Positions 37,984-47,910 of a DNA stretch of 64,000 bases are shown here, in pieces; position 1 is the stretch's first letter; the number at the start of each line of letters is the position of its first letter. The DNA lies in NCBI GenBank assembly GCA_905182175.1, contig CAJJAT010000013.1, positions 1 to 64,000 on the forward strand, read 5' to 3'. The stretch is from Flavobacteriales bacterium UBA1494 (GTDB lineage: Bacteria; Bacteroidota; Bacteroidia; Flavobacteriales_E; Vicingaceae). Below the pieces are notes generated by a model, which saw only the letters and a program-made list of their open reading frames with translations, was not told where the DNA came from and made no database searches. The translations under genes and the position numbers were made by a program.

Positions 37984-40900
37984 TATTTATCTTCTTTGAC
38001 TAATTCTTCTAAACTTTCTACGTTATATTCTATTGGGTAGTTGCTAATCAGTTTTGATGCCTTTTTATGAGAAGTTGCCAATTGTCGATTGACTACTTCT
38101 AACTCTTCTATGTCACCCAAGATAATACTTTTCTTTATCTTTAAGGTCTATAGGTAGGGCACTTATGCCGTCCATATCTGTTTGTAAATCCGCAACATCG
38201 TTTTCTAATAAATTTTCAAAACCGTAATCGTACTTAACTCCTGTGCAGACTTGAATCTCGTGAAGAACTTCTGACAATTTAAATGGTTTTTAATAAAATT
38301 GTTCTCTTCACAATTAATAAATAATTCTTGTTCTTCATCAAATGTACTTGCGCATATCCCAATTATTCTAACTTTTTTCCTATTCTTCAACTTTCTTATT
38401 TTAGTCGTCGCATCAATTCCGTTTATCGTTAGCATTACCAAATCCATTAAAAACAACATCGGGCAACTATCGTTGAAATGAATGTAATTCATCTTTACCC
38501 TTAATTGCAGATGTTACTTCAAACTCAATGGACCGAAGTAAAATTTCTAGCACTTCTCTATTCTCCAATCTCCAAAATATCATCAACCACTAAAATTTTC
38601 CTAAGTGGTTGACCTTTTTTAATAACTTCTACTTTCTTAAAAGTATCTTCTCTTAGTAAAATTCTGTAATCCACCTCTAAGTACGGAAAAGTTAAGACAA
38701 ATGACGACCCTTTACAATATTTACTTTTTTTTCGTTAAATCTCCTTTTAGCAAACAAGCTAACTTTTTGCTGATTGCGAGGCCTAAAAACAGTTCATCCT
38801 TTTATTTTCATCCTTCGTTTGCTCAAAGAATTGAAAATAATTAACAGATTATCGTCATAAACGCCTAAAAATTTATTATTTTTTGCAATATAAATAATAC
38901 AGTCCTTAAAGCTGGTATTGATTAGTATGCTCTCGTTGTCTGTAAATTTTACTGTATTAGATAAAAGGTTAACTAAAATTTGCCTTACCTTTTTTTCTTC
39001 TACATGAACGAGATAAGGAGGCTCATCCATACATGTTTTAAGTAATTTTAGTCCTTTTTTGCTCAATTCAAATCGAAATATTTCGATTAACTCTTGTAAT
39101 AATTTTACGGGTTCAAAAGTGTTGTAACTGAGTTGCATTTTTCTGGCATCTATTTTTGATAGGTTAAGCACAACGTTAATTAAACCTAAAAGTTGATTTC
39201 CACTCTTGTTGAGAGACTCCAGACTGTTTTGTTGCGCAATTGAAATCCCTTTCTCTCGGGATAGGATTTGTACATGTCCTAAAATTGTATTCATTGGGGT
39301 TCTAATATCATGCGAGATATACGCTAAGAATTTACTTTTTGCATTATTTGCTCGCTTTGCTTTTAGTCTCGCTTCTTTTATTTCTTGTTGAAATTTTTCA
39401 CGTTCGATTATTAAAGTAAGCTGCTCTTGAAGGTCTTTAATAAGTTCATCCAATAAATCAATTCTTTCATTTTTCGAGTTTTTGTAGAAGAACTCGAATA
39501 CTGCAACCACCTCATTTTTATAAGAAACAGGAAAACGGAAGGCTCCAGTTACTCCATATTTGCGTGCTTTTTTCTCTCTTTTGAAATTATTTTTTTATTT
39601 AAAGTCTTTTTTCCAAACTGCTTTTTGCTCCTTCGAAGCGGTTCCTCAAAGCTTTTTTCCTATTAAGTAGTTTGTCTTTTAGGTTGCTTCCTTAAAACTT
39701 CTTCAATCTTTTTTTCCTTTAGTGTACCATATTTCAGACGGATTTAATTTCTCTTTTGCAGAATCTGGATAATGAACATGTCCCACAGGCCAGTTGATAT
39801 ATGCACAGATACTTTGTAAAGCCTCTAGCAGTAATTTGTCTATGTTTTTTGCTTCAATTGCAACTTCAACAAATTTCATTAAATACAACACCTTTGTTTT
39901 CTTTCGCGCTCTTTTTATTAAATCGTCGCCGGTGCTAATGATTCCAATAATACTCCCTTTGTTATCGAAGCTATGAGAAGTATTCCAGGTAATTAATCGT
40001 TCAAATCCGTCTTTACAAAGCGCTAAGTTTTCCGAATATTTCTTATCGTCTTCTAAACTTCCATTAATTATTTCAAGAAATAATAGACAATTTTAGTTGC
40101 AAGACGGTTGGGAACAAAATTAGATGGAAAGTATTTTCCTGTCATCTCTTCCTTTTTGTAACCATACAATTTACAAGCAAAGTCATTGATTATACCTACA
40201 TTGCCTTGCTTGTTTAAAATTAGAATAATAGAGGGTAATGTGTCAAAATAATTTTGGAGATGCTTTTGGTTATTTATGATCAATTTATAGGCATTCACAA
40301 GTTTTTTACGTGTTGCTAAAAGAGTTTCATTTTTTCTTATTGCTTCCGTAATATCTTTATTGGTTCCATCGCATCTAGCGACTTCTCCGTTAGCATCATA
40401 AATAGCTCTAAAAGTGGATTGGACATAGTGTAATTTATTATTTGTGTCCGTAATCTGAAACATAATTTCTTGATTTTCATCCTTAGAAGTAGTAAGTTTA
40501 AATTTCTTGGCTAAAGCAATTAAGTCACCAGGATGCACAAACGTAGTCCATTTAGTATATGTGAATATTTAGTCCGCAGTACATCCATATACTTTTGAGA
40601 TATCTCTAATCCATTTTATTGAATGATCATGAACTAAGATTTTAAAAATTAAAAAAGAAGCAGTCCCATGCTCAACATTAATTGTTCGTTTAAATAATCA
40701 GCCCTCTCCTTGTTCTCTTTTTCTTTAGTTATATCTGCAAAGGAGCCCATATATTAGGTGGCTGCTCCGTTTGTGTCAATGTCAAATACGGACTCTCTGG
40801 AACGTCACCACATCAAACTGCTGTCTGCTTTTTTAAATTGGTATTCGAATTCTAATATTTCATCACCTTTCATTGTTTTAATGTTATTGCTGTGATTAGG

Positions 40901-41098
40901 TGTCGAAAGTATTTTATCTGTGTGGAATAAGTTATAAAAATCTGCCTCTCTTAATTTACTAATAGCTTCAAAAGTGTATCCAGTTAATTTTGTATATCCG
41001 TTATTCACATAAATCTTTTGTCCTTTAATTAGATTGAAAACATATACTCCATTTAAAGAAAACTTTAATAAATTTGCATTAGATACGTTATTGCTCAT
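37983..41098 (-). pseudogene. Extensively degraded large hybrid histidine kinase
   Basis: Successive fragments in one order, different frames, outline one former gene. There is an N-terminal PAS (41098-40805, NGVYVFNL, YVNNGYTKLTGY). A second PAS (about 40800-40540) has stops. A third PAS/PAC unit lies at 40538-40068 (TNKDITEAIRKNE, IINDFACKLYGYKKEEMTG). A GAF-like piece (39891-39703, ICAYINWPVGHVHY) is followed by HisKA and N-box (39510-38794, AYISHDIRTPMNTILGH, QILVNLLSNTVKFTD). A G2 relic GLAISKKLACLLKGDL follows, then a receiver (KILVVDD near 38595, and 38492-38205), and a C-terminal acidic tail to the TAA at 37983-37985. At least six interruptions make it clearly non-functional. Confidence 0.88.
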
Positions 41099-41171
41099 TT
41101 TTATGTTAATTAAATTTCGAAGTAAGTAACAGTTTTACAAATTTTTGTGCTAAAAACTCCATTTTTATAGC

Positions 41172-41294
41172 ACCGTTTGTGTTACATTGAAAACTTGATG
41201 TCTTTTTTGAGAGAAGCGACGATAAAGACTGATTTTTGTCCGCTAAAGGGCTTATAAAGAATAACCAAACAAAATAAATAGTTTAATTAACGTT
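41172..41294. promoter_or_regulatory. Two single LytTR-consensus matches in the divergent intergenic region
   Basis: ACCGTTTGT at 41172-41180 (plus strand) and the complement of ATTAACGTT at 41286-41294 (minus strand) each match the published LytTR half-site [TA][AC][CA]GTTN[AG][TG]. Unlike the 41367-41396 pair they are not at the canonical 12-13 bp spacing with another site, so they are weaker evidence. Confidence 0.35.
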
Positions 41295-41308
41295 TAAATT
41301 TTTTTGCT

Positions 41309-41369
41309 ATCAATAAAGTGACTCCTTTACAATAAAATTAAATCGAAATCAATAAAGTAACACTTTACC
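41309..41369 (+). repeat. Direct repeat ATCAATAAAGT with dyad in the intergenic region
   Basis: ATCAATAAAGT occurs at 41309-41319 and 41348-41358, 39 bases apart. Both copies continue into related sequence (GTGACTCCTTTAC and GTAACACTTTACC). The second copy contains the dyad AAAGT-AAC-ACTTT. It resembles a duplicated operator half-site, in the region between the dead kinase gene and the giant PKD gene. Confidence 0.45.
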
Positions 41370-41396
41370 GTTTATTTGTTTTTTAGCTACGTTTGG
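41367..41396 (+). promoter_or_regulatory. Candidate LytTR binding site (two 9-bp direct repeats, 12-bp spacer)
   Basis: ACCGTTTAT (41367-41375) and TACGTTTGG (41388-41396) both match [TA][AC][CA]GTTN[AG][TG] at every position, and the spacer between them is 12 bases, the spacing described for LytTR sites. The second repeat also contains TACGTTTG, a match to the -7 promoter consensus TAnnTTTG. The site may therefore overlap the promoter of the giant PKD gene, whose start is 55 bases further on. A LytTR regulator is encoded at the end of the divergent operon. Confidence 0.55.
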
Positions 41397-41450
41397 AAAT
41401 TGTACTAATACAAAAGCCTAATTCCCTCCTTAATATTAAGTTTCTTATAA

Positions 41451-44400
41451 ATGTTGATCAATATAGATAGAGTGCAGTATGACAAATTAATCCTTATCCT
41501 TTTACTAAGTTCTGTTACTTCCATTGCACAGGGCCAAAATACGTTGCCCGTTGCCGACTTTCAACTTTCTGCTACTAACGGCTGTGCTCCGTTGTCAGTT
41601 TCAATCATCAACAGTTCTTTAAATGCAGCTCAGTATGAATGGAATTTTGGAAATGGGGGTTCATCAATAGCAGCTCAGCCTTCAATCGTGTATTCTTCCA
41701 AAGGGGTTTATGATGTTAGCTTAATTGTAAAAGATACATTGGGGAACTCAGATACATTGCTGATAATAAATGCAATAACTGTAAATGAAATTCCTATTGC
41801 AGATTTTGACCAAACCATTAACAGGGCATGTTTAAATCAAAATCAGATTAATTTCACCAATCAATCTACTGCGGGGTTAAACTACACCTGGGATTTTGGA
41901 GACGGAAACTCTTCTAACCTGACGAATCCAGTATATTCCTACTCTGACTCAGGTAGTTACACAGTTACTCTCATGATTGCTGATAGTATTGGATGTAGTA
42001 ACTTTAAACAAGCTACCCAAGCGATTAGGATTGTAATGACACCTGAACTTAGCTTTTCAGTAAATGATACCGTTGGGTGCGATACTTCACAAATTTTTTT
42101 ATTTAACTGTTCTGTAGATTCAATAACAAGCTGGCATTGGTCTTTTGGCGATGGAGATACTTCTCTAATAAAGAACCCAACACACCGGTACAAAAATACA
42201 GGTAGGTACGATGTTCACTTAATTACTACCAACCAATTTGGTTGTTCTGATACGCTAAAGAAGAACAATTACATTCAAGTTCTTATCACACCAAACATAG
42301 ATTTTACTTCATCGGTAACAACTGGCTGTGCTCCATTAAGCGTGCAGCTCATTGCAGATAGAACTAATTTTGTGGCATCTTATCAATGGCGATTTAGCGA
42401 CGGGAGGTCACGAAATGGAGATACTGTACAAATAGCTTTTAATAGATCAGGAGAGTATTCAATTACACTAATTTCCACCAATATAAATGGATGTGTTGAC
42501 TCTACTTCAAAAACAAACTACATAACCGTTAGTGGGGGAGCAATCGCATCTTTTTCAACAGATTCTTCAACGCTTTGCAAAAATGGGTCCATTGGGTTCA
42601 TCAATACTTCTCAGCATGCAAACTCCTGTTTATTTTTATGGGACTTTGGTGATAGTGCAACTTCTAGCGCAGAGCATCCTAATCATTCTTTCAATCAAAC
42701 AGGACGCTACACAGTTTCGTTAATTGTTACCGATTCAACCGGCTGCACTAACACTGATTCAGCATTACTTAATATAGAAGACTTACGAGCAGATTTTACT
42801 GTATCAAAAGTAAGAGGATGCCTCCCTTTAACTGCATATTTTCAAAATATTAGCACACCTGCGGACAAGTGGTTTTGGGATTTTGGTGACGGAGATACTT
42901 CTCACCAAGAGAATCCAATGCACTTGTATCAGTCGAGCGGAGAGTTTGATGTTTCATTAGTAATTGAGACTCTTTCTGGTTGCATCGATTCTATTCATTA
43001 CCAGGATTTAATTCTGGCTCACGATGACTCGTTAACAGGTAGCTTAACGGATACCATTACGGGGTGTTTACCCCTGCCCATTGATTTTTCTTCCAATCAA
43101 TTCGGGTCCGGTAGTTGGGTTTGGGACTTTGGAAACGGAGATACTTCTATGTCAAGAAACCCAACCTACACTTATCGGCAACCTGGCATCTTCACTGTTA
43201 CACTTAAAACCACAAGCACTGACGGCTGTCCGGTCTTCGTCGAAAACTATACTACCGTCATGATTCAGAGTATCGTTCCAAAAATAAGTGCGTTGCAGTT
43301 CAACTGTGAACAAGCTACTTTGCAATTGACAGATTCGACAGATAACATAAGTAGTTGGTTTTGGAATTTTGGAGATGGTACTTATTCAACCTTACATAGT
43401 CCCATTCACCAATTTCCCGATACCTTAGTCTACGATATTTCAGTCACTTTAATAAACACAAACGGTTGTATGCAAAGTGTATTTTTTCCTGGTTTTATAG
43501 ACTTTACAAATTGTTTTGTAGGTGGAAAGGTACCTACATTAGAACCGGATTCTGGAGGTTCTGCAAACAGAGGAGATTCCATAAAATCAAGTACAGTGTT
43601 TGCTCAAAGGTGTGCCCCAGAAATTGTGCAACTAACTAATCCAAATATAAATGCCTTTGCTTGGCACTGGGATTTTGGAGACGGAGATACTTCTAATTTA
43701 GAGGACCCACTGCACATTTACAGAATGCCTGGTGTTTATAATGTGCAATTAATTACAGAAGATTCTTTAGGAAGAGATACGATACTTTGGATGAATTATG
43801 TTTCTATAAATGGGCCAATTGCAAATTTCTCGACCACTATACTTGATGATTGCGATAGCGCAACCGCAACGTTTAATAATGTTTCTAAAAGGGCAAATTC
43901 ATGGGTTTGGCAATTTGCAAAGTACAGTGATTCAACTACTAATTCTCCTCAGTATAAGTTTCCATATTCAATTCGGAATCATGTCGTTTACCTACGAGTG
44001 AATGATAGTTCAGGGTGTTCCTCTTCTAAAATAAGTATTTTAAACTTTCCAATAAAACGAATCTCTTTCATCCTTCCTGACTCTGCTTGTGTGGGCGATT
44101 CGTTGTATTTTAGAGCGAGCGATTCTTTATCAACTTATACCTGGTCTTTTGGAGACGGAAGTGCAGACAGTTCTTTTACTCCGATGCATATTTATTCGAA
44201 TGCAGGTGTTTATGCAATTCAAGTAATAAGCACAGATTCTAGGGGGTGTGAAAATATTCACCTTCTTGACTCTATTCGAATAATTGGATCCTCTGCAAAT
44301 TTTCAAATAATAGATACAGTGCAGTGTAAAAATCAACTTTTTGCTTTTGTGCCGCAAGAAACTAGCGCAAATTCATATTTTTGGAATTTTGGGTCAAATT

Positions 44401-47243
44401 TAACAAGCGCAAAGCAACTACCTAGCATAAAATTAAGTCAGGCAGGAAACTACAACATTCGTTTAACTGTCCAAAAGGAAGGTTGTCAAAATACGTTTAC
44501 CAACCCAATTTTGGTTCAAGTAAAAGAGGTCGATGCAAATTTTACAATAACACAACTAAACCACTGTTATCCAATTCAGCTTGGTGTAACTGATACGAAT
44601 TCTAATTCTGCTCAATGGACTTGGGGAATTGATAACACAAAAATTAATAGCTTAAATCAATACTTGTTTGCTACCCTAGATAGTTCCGTTACTGTTTCCC
44701 TTAAAGTTACTGCGCAGAACGGGTGTGTTGACTCCATTACAAAAGTATTCATTCCTACAGCGCTTAACTCAAATTTTAAAATTTCAGATACTCTTGGTTG
44801 TGCACCTTTAAGTGTGAGTTTTACGAACAAAGCTGTACATTCCGTTCACTCCTATTGGAGTTTTGGTGATGGAGATACATCATCAATCGCCAGCCCGAAT
44901 CATACTTATACTAGCGAGGGAGTATACACTGTTCAGTTAATTACGATGAGTTTAGATGGTTGTCGGGATACTACCACCTATCAAAATTCAATTCGAGTTT
45001 CCTCCATTCAAGCTAATTACAGCAACGCATTTAGTAGCTCTTGCGCACCTATGCTAGTAAACTTTGTAGATTTATCAAATCATGCAATTTCATGGAAATG
45101 GAGGTTTGGAGATGGAATGACTTCAACAGCTAGAAACCCCCTTAAAATATACAATAACTCAGGTGGTTTTGATGTCTCCTTATCGGTAACAAACAATGAA
45201 GGGTGTAAGGATACTTTGACGCTGAAGAATGATATTTTTGTTCCTGGGCCCATTACAAATTTTTCGGTATCCGACTCTGTCGTTTGCGGAATAAATCCCG
45301 TACAGTTTACCGACTCTTCAACTGATGCCGCGCAATGGAATTGGTTTTTTGGAGATGGGAATACTTCAAATCAACAAAATCCTGTACACACCTATACCAA
45401 TCCTGGAGCGTATTCTATAACGCTAACAACTACAGATTCTTTTGGGTGCAGCGGATTTTTTACCTGGGCTAAAATGTTAGAAATGAATTATGCGCCTACT
45501 GCAAATTTTCAGATAAAAGATTCAGTAGGTTGCGCCCCATTGGAGTTAGAGTTAGCTTGTCAAAGTACAAATGCTAACCAGTGGGAGTGGAACCTTGGTA
45601 ATGGCTCTGTTTATAAAGATAGTTCACTACGCTATACAGCCTTCAACGCCGGTACTTATTCTATTTTATTAACCGTTAAAAATGAGGCAGGCTGTTCCGA
45701 TAGTACTAGATTTGACAGCTTAACAGTTCTTCGCACTCCAAATTCATATATTCAACCAATTGACCCTATTTGTAGCAATGAAAATCCAGTAAAACTTACT
45801 TCTCAAGAATTGGGCGGAGTCTGGTCTGGATTGAGCATTACTGATAATAATACCGGATTTTATAACCCCAAATTAGCAAATAATGTTGTTGATACTGTTA
45901 TGTATAGTTTTCAAGGTGCCTGTCCGGCAAGCGATACGCTTCTCATTAAAATAAAAGAAGCTCCAGAAGTAGATTTTGTAGCCAATGAAACAGAAGCATG
46001 TGATCAATTAGCTGTAAAATTTGAAACGGTTTTTTTAAAGGAGCTATCTGCTGATTTGAAACCAGTTTATAAATGGCAACAAAATGGGATTCAATTTGGA
46101 AATACCCCGATGGTAAATAAAGTGTTTCAATCTGGTTTGTATTCCATTAGCTTAGAAGTTTTAACGATTAATGGCTGTAGAGATGAAATTAAGAAACCGC
46201 AATTTATTATGGTATTTGACTCTATTCTCTCTAAAACAAACATAGAGAGAGTCTCCGTATTGAATGATCAAGAGGTTTTGGTAGAATGGGAAAAGAATAC
46301 AGACCTTGACTTTACTCACTATGTTTTGTATCGAAAAACAGCTTTAGATAGTGTGTTTAGCGAAATCGCAGCTTTTTCTCATGCGGATCAAATCAGTTAT
46401 CTCGATGATTCATTAAACACAACTGATTCAACTTATTGTTATAAAATTGTTTCTGTAAATAAATGTGGACTTGTAATGACATTGAGTGATGTTTCATTTC
46501 ATTGCACTATAAATGTAACTGCGAATAAAGTAGGGCAAAGTGCTATTGGTGTTCGGTGGAGTAGTTACGTGGGCGGTTCAGTCGAGTTTTATGAGATTTT
46601 TAGATTAGACAAGGTGTTGAATCAATCAAATGTAATTGCACGAGTAAATTCTACCAATTTTGAGTTTACAGATACTTCAGCCTATTGCAATTATGATTAT
46701 AGTTATAAAGTAAAAGCAACAGGTAAAGCTGGACTTATTAAGGGATCTTTTAGCGACACAGCAGAAACAAGAATGGAAGGAATTGCTCAATTCCAGAAAT
46801 CAGAAATTATAAGAGTCGCTGTTGACGATAATAGTTCTGTATTAGTGGAATGGTCACCAGTAAAAATTGCACCTGAATTTGCTACCGGTTACGTAATTCA
46901 TCGCTCTTTAGACAATAAGCTTTTCAGTCCCTTAACTTTTATTCCTATAGGAGATACAAGTTATAACGATAGAGCAACTTCAGTAATAGATGAGCGCTAC
47001 TTCTATCAAATAGAGGTTTTGAATACTTGTGTAAATAAAAATCAATTAACCAATACAGGTTCTTCAATCCTACTAAATTCTACCCAAATTGACAACTACA
47101 CAGGTAAATTAAGGTGGACTGGATACGAAAAGTGGGATGGAGGAGTAAAAAGTTATGAAATTCAGCGCTTAAATGAATTCAATCAATGGGAAACTATTCA
47201 AATCGTTCCGCCCGAGCAACGAGAAATAATTATCAATTTCTGA
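41451..47243 (+). CDS. Giant PKD-repeat surface protein lacking a T9SS sorting domain
   Basis: Predicted extracellular protein of 1930 residues: signal peptide (about 1-29, ending AQGQ), then 17-18 tandem PKD-type beta-sandwich repeats. Each has the WxFGDGxxS core (for example WDFGDGNSS, WSFGDGDTS, WVWDFGNGDTS) and the GxYxVxLxxx strand followed by GCxD. A C-terminal part of about 380 residues looks like fibronectin-III modules (VEWEKNTDLDFTHYVLYRK, VEWSPVKIAPEFATGYVIHR, YEIQRLNEFNQWETIQ). Related proteins end in a type B sorting domain, but here the frame stops in the last FnIII-like module. Another frame continues briefly (SDFHENTKKNLSRLVC), so a frameshift is likely. Adhesion or gliding role is inferred from family. 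Confidence 0.88.
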   Translation: MLINIDRVQYDKLILILLLSSVTSIAQGQNTLPVADFQLSATNGCAPLSVSIINSSLNAAQYEWNFGNGGSSIAAQPSIVYSSKGVYDVSLIVKDTLGNSDTLLIINAITVNEIPIADFDQTINRACLNQNQINFTNQSTAGLNYTWDFGDGNSSNLTNPVYSYSDSGSYTVTLMIADSIGCSNFKQATQAIRIVMTPELSFSVNDTVGCDTSQIFLFNCSVDSITSWHWSFGDGDTSLIKNPTHRYKNTGRYDVHLITTNQFGCSDTLKKNNYIQVLITPNIDFTSSVTTGCAPLSVQLIADRTNFVASYQWRFSDGRSRNGDTVQIAFNRSGEYSITLISTNINGCVDSTSKTNYITVSGGAIASFSTDSSTLCKNGSIGFINTSQHANSCLFLWDFGDSATSSAEHPNHSFNQTGRYTVSLIVTDSTGCTNTDSALLNIEDLRADFTVSKVRGCLPLTAYFQNISTPADKWFWDFGDGDTSHQENPMHLYQSSGEFDVSLVIETLSGCIDSIHYQDLILAHDDSLTGSLTDTITGCLPLPIDFSSNQFGSGSWVWDFGNGDTSMSRNPTYTYRQPGIFTVTLKTTSTDGCPVFVENYTTVMIQSIVPKISALQFNCEQATLQLTDSTDNISSWFWNFGDGTYSTLHSPIHQFPDTLVYDISVTLINTNGCMQSVFFPGFIDFTNCFVGGKVPTLEPDSGGSANRGDSIKSSTVFAQRCAPEIVQLTNPNINAFAWHWDFGDGDTSNLEDPLHIYRMPGVYNVQLITEDSLGRDTILWMNYVSINGPIANFSTTILDDCDSATATFNNVSKRANSWVWQFAKYSDSTTNSPQYKFPYSIRNHVVYLRVNDSSGCSSSKISILNFPIKRISFILPDSACVGDSLYFRASDSLSTYTWSFGDGSADSSFTPMHIYSNAGVYAIQVISTDSRGCENIHLLDSIRIIGSSANFQIIDTVQCKNQLFAFVPQETSANSYFWNFGSNLTSAKQLPSIKLSQAGNYNIRLTVQKEGCQNTFTNPILVQVKEVDANFTITQLNHCYPIQLGVTDTNSNSAQWTWGIDNTKINSLNQYLFATLDSSVTVSLKVTAQNGCVDSITKVFIPTALNSNFKISDTLGCAPLSVSFTNKAVHSVHSYWSFGDGDTSSIASPNHTYTSEGVYTVQLITMSLDGCRDTTTYQNSIRVSSIQANYSNAFSSSCAPMLVNFVDLSNHAISWKWRFGDGMTSTARNPLKIYNNSGGFDVSLSVTNNEGCKDTLTLKNDIFVPGPITNFSVSDSVVCGINPVQFTDSSTDAAQWNWFFGDGNTSNQQNPVHTYTNPGAYSITLTTTDSFGCSGFFTWAKMLEMNYAPTANFQIKDSVGCAPLELELACQSTNANQWEWNLGNGSVYKDSSLRYTAFNAGTYSILLTVKNEAGCSDSTRFDSLTVLRTPNSYIQPIDPICSNENPVKLTSQELGGVWSGLSITDNNTGFYNPKLANNVVDTVMYSFQGACPASDTLLIKIKEAPEVDFVANETEACDQLAVKFETVFLKELSADLKPVYKWQQNGIQFGNTPMVNKVFQSGLYSISLEVLTINGCRDEIKKPQFIMVFDSILSKTNIERVSVLNDQEVLVEWEKNTDLDFTHYVLYRKTALDSVFSEIAAFSHADQISYLDDSLNTTDSTYCYKIVSVNKCGLVMTLSDVSFHCTINVTANKVGQSAIGVRWSSYVGGSVEFYEIFRLDKVLNQSNVIARVNSTNFEFTDTSAYCNYDYSYKVKATGKAGLIKGSFSDTAETRMEGIAQFQKSEIIRVAVDDNSSVLVEWSPVKIAPEFATGYVIHRSLDNKLFSPLTFIPIGDTSYNDRATSVIDERYFYQIEVLNTCVNKNQLTNTGSSILLNSTQIDNYTGKLRWTGYEKWDGGVKSYEIQRLNEFNQWETIQIVPPEQREIIINF

Positions 47244-47299
47244 CTTCCATGAAAACACTAAAAAGAACCTTAGTCGTTTAGTTTGCTAAGTTTCTTTTG

Positions 47300-47315
47300 C
47301 TTTTAATGGAGGGTC
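47300..47315 (+). repeat. 16-bp repeat, copy 2
   Basis: The same CTTTTAATGGAGGGTC as at 31706-31721, located between the end of the giant PKD gene and the small sorting-domain gene. See the first copy for the shared context. Confidence 0.55.
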
Positions 47316-47427
47316 AAAGTCAAATGTAGACGGTTATTGTCAAATCTCATTCGTTGGGAAATTCCTTCTTCTGTAGAAATGTTTACTAGTCTTAAGATTA
47401 CAGTGCGAACAACAGAAGCAATGTAAA

Positions 47428-47895
47428 ATGACCTCACCTATCCGTATTTTTTTATTTTTTTTCAGTTTTGTATTATCTCTTTTATTTTTTTCAATGGGGG
47501 TAAATGCCCAAAATAAGGCAAGCTACTCTATAGAAAATGGAAGCTACAGAGTAGTAGCTGTAAAACACGATAGTAAAAGGATTGAAAGCACCTCTAATAA
47601 CGCAGAGTTATTGAATCCTTCAACGAGTTATTTTCCAAATGCCTTTACCCCAGACCAAGATGGATCAAATGATAAATTTGGAGCAGTAGGAATAAATGTT
47701 GAAAAATACGAGTTGAAAATATTTAACCGTTGGGGAGAATTACTTTTTGAATCGAATAATATAACTCACAAATGGGACGGAACCCACAACGGAACCGCGG
47801 TTGCTGTTGGTGTTTACGTATATACCTTCTTTGCAATTGAAATGACTACTAGAAGAAGTATTTCAAAAACGGGTACGGTAACACTTTTAACATAA
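47428..47895 (+). CDS. Minimal T9SS type B sorting-domain protein
   Basis: A 155-residue protein: signal peptide (FFFSFVLSLLFFSMGVNAQ, cleavage near residue 28), a linker of about 40 residues, then a complete type B C-terminal domain (YFPNAFTPDQDGSNDKFGAVG, YELKIFNRWGELLFES, WDGTHNGTAVAVGVYVYTFFA). There is no passenger domain. It sits between the giant PKD gene, which lacks this domain, and porP/sprF, so it may be the detached tail of a former single cargo or the shell left by loss of a cargo region. It could be secreted alone, or be non-functional. Confidence 0.82.
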   Translation: MTSPIRIFLFFFSFVLSLLFFSMGVNAQNKASYSIENGSYRVVAVKHDSKRIESTSNNAELLNPSTSYFPNAFTPDQDGSNDKFGAVGINVEKYELKIFNRWGELLFESNNITHKWDGTHNGTAVAVGVYVYTFFAIEMTTRRSISKTGTVTLLT

Positions 47896-47910
47896 AATAA
47901 ATCAAATAAA

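Noticed and set aside
47245-47300. Hairpin CTTAG...CTAAG followed by T-rich DNA as a terminator after the giant PKD gene
   Set aside because: The stem is only five bases with a long loop; too weak to call.
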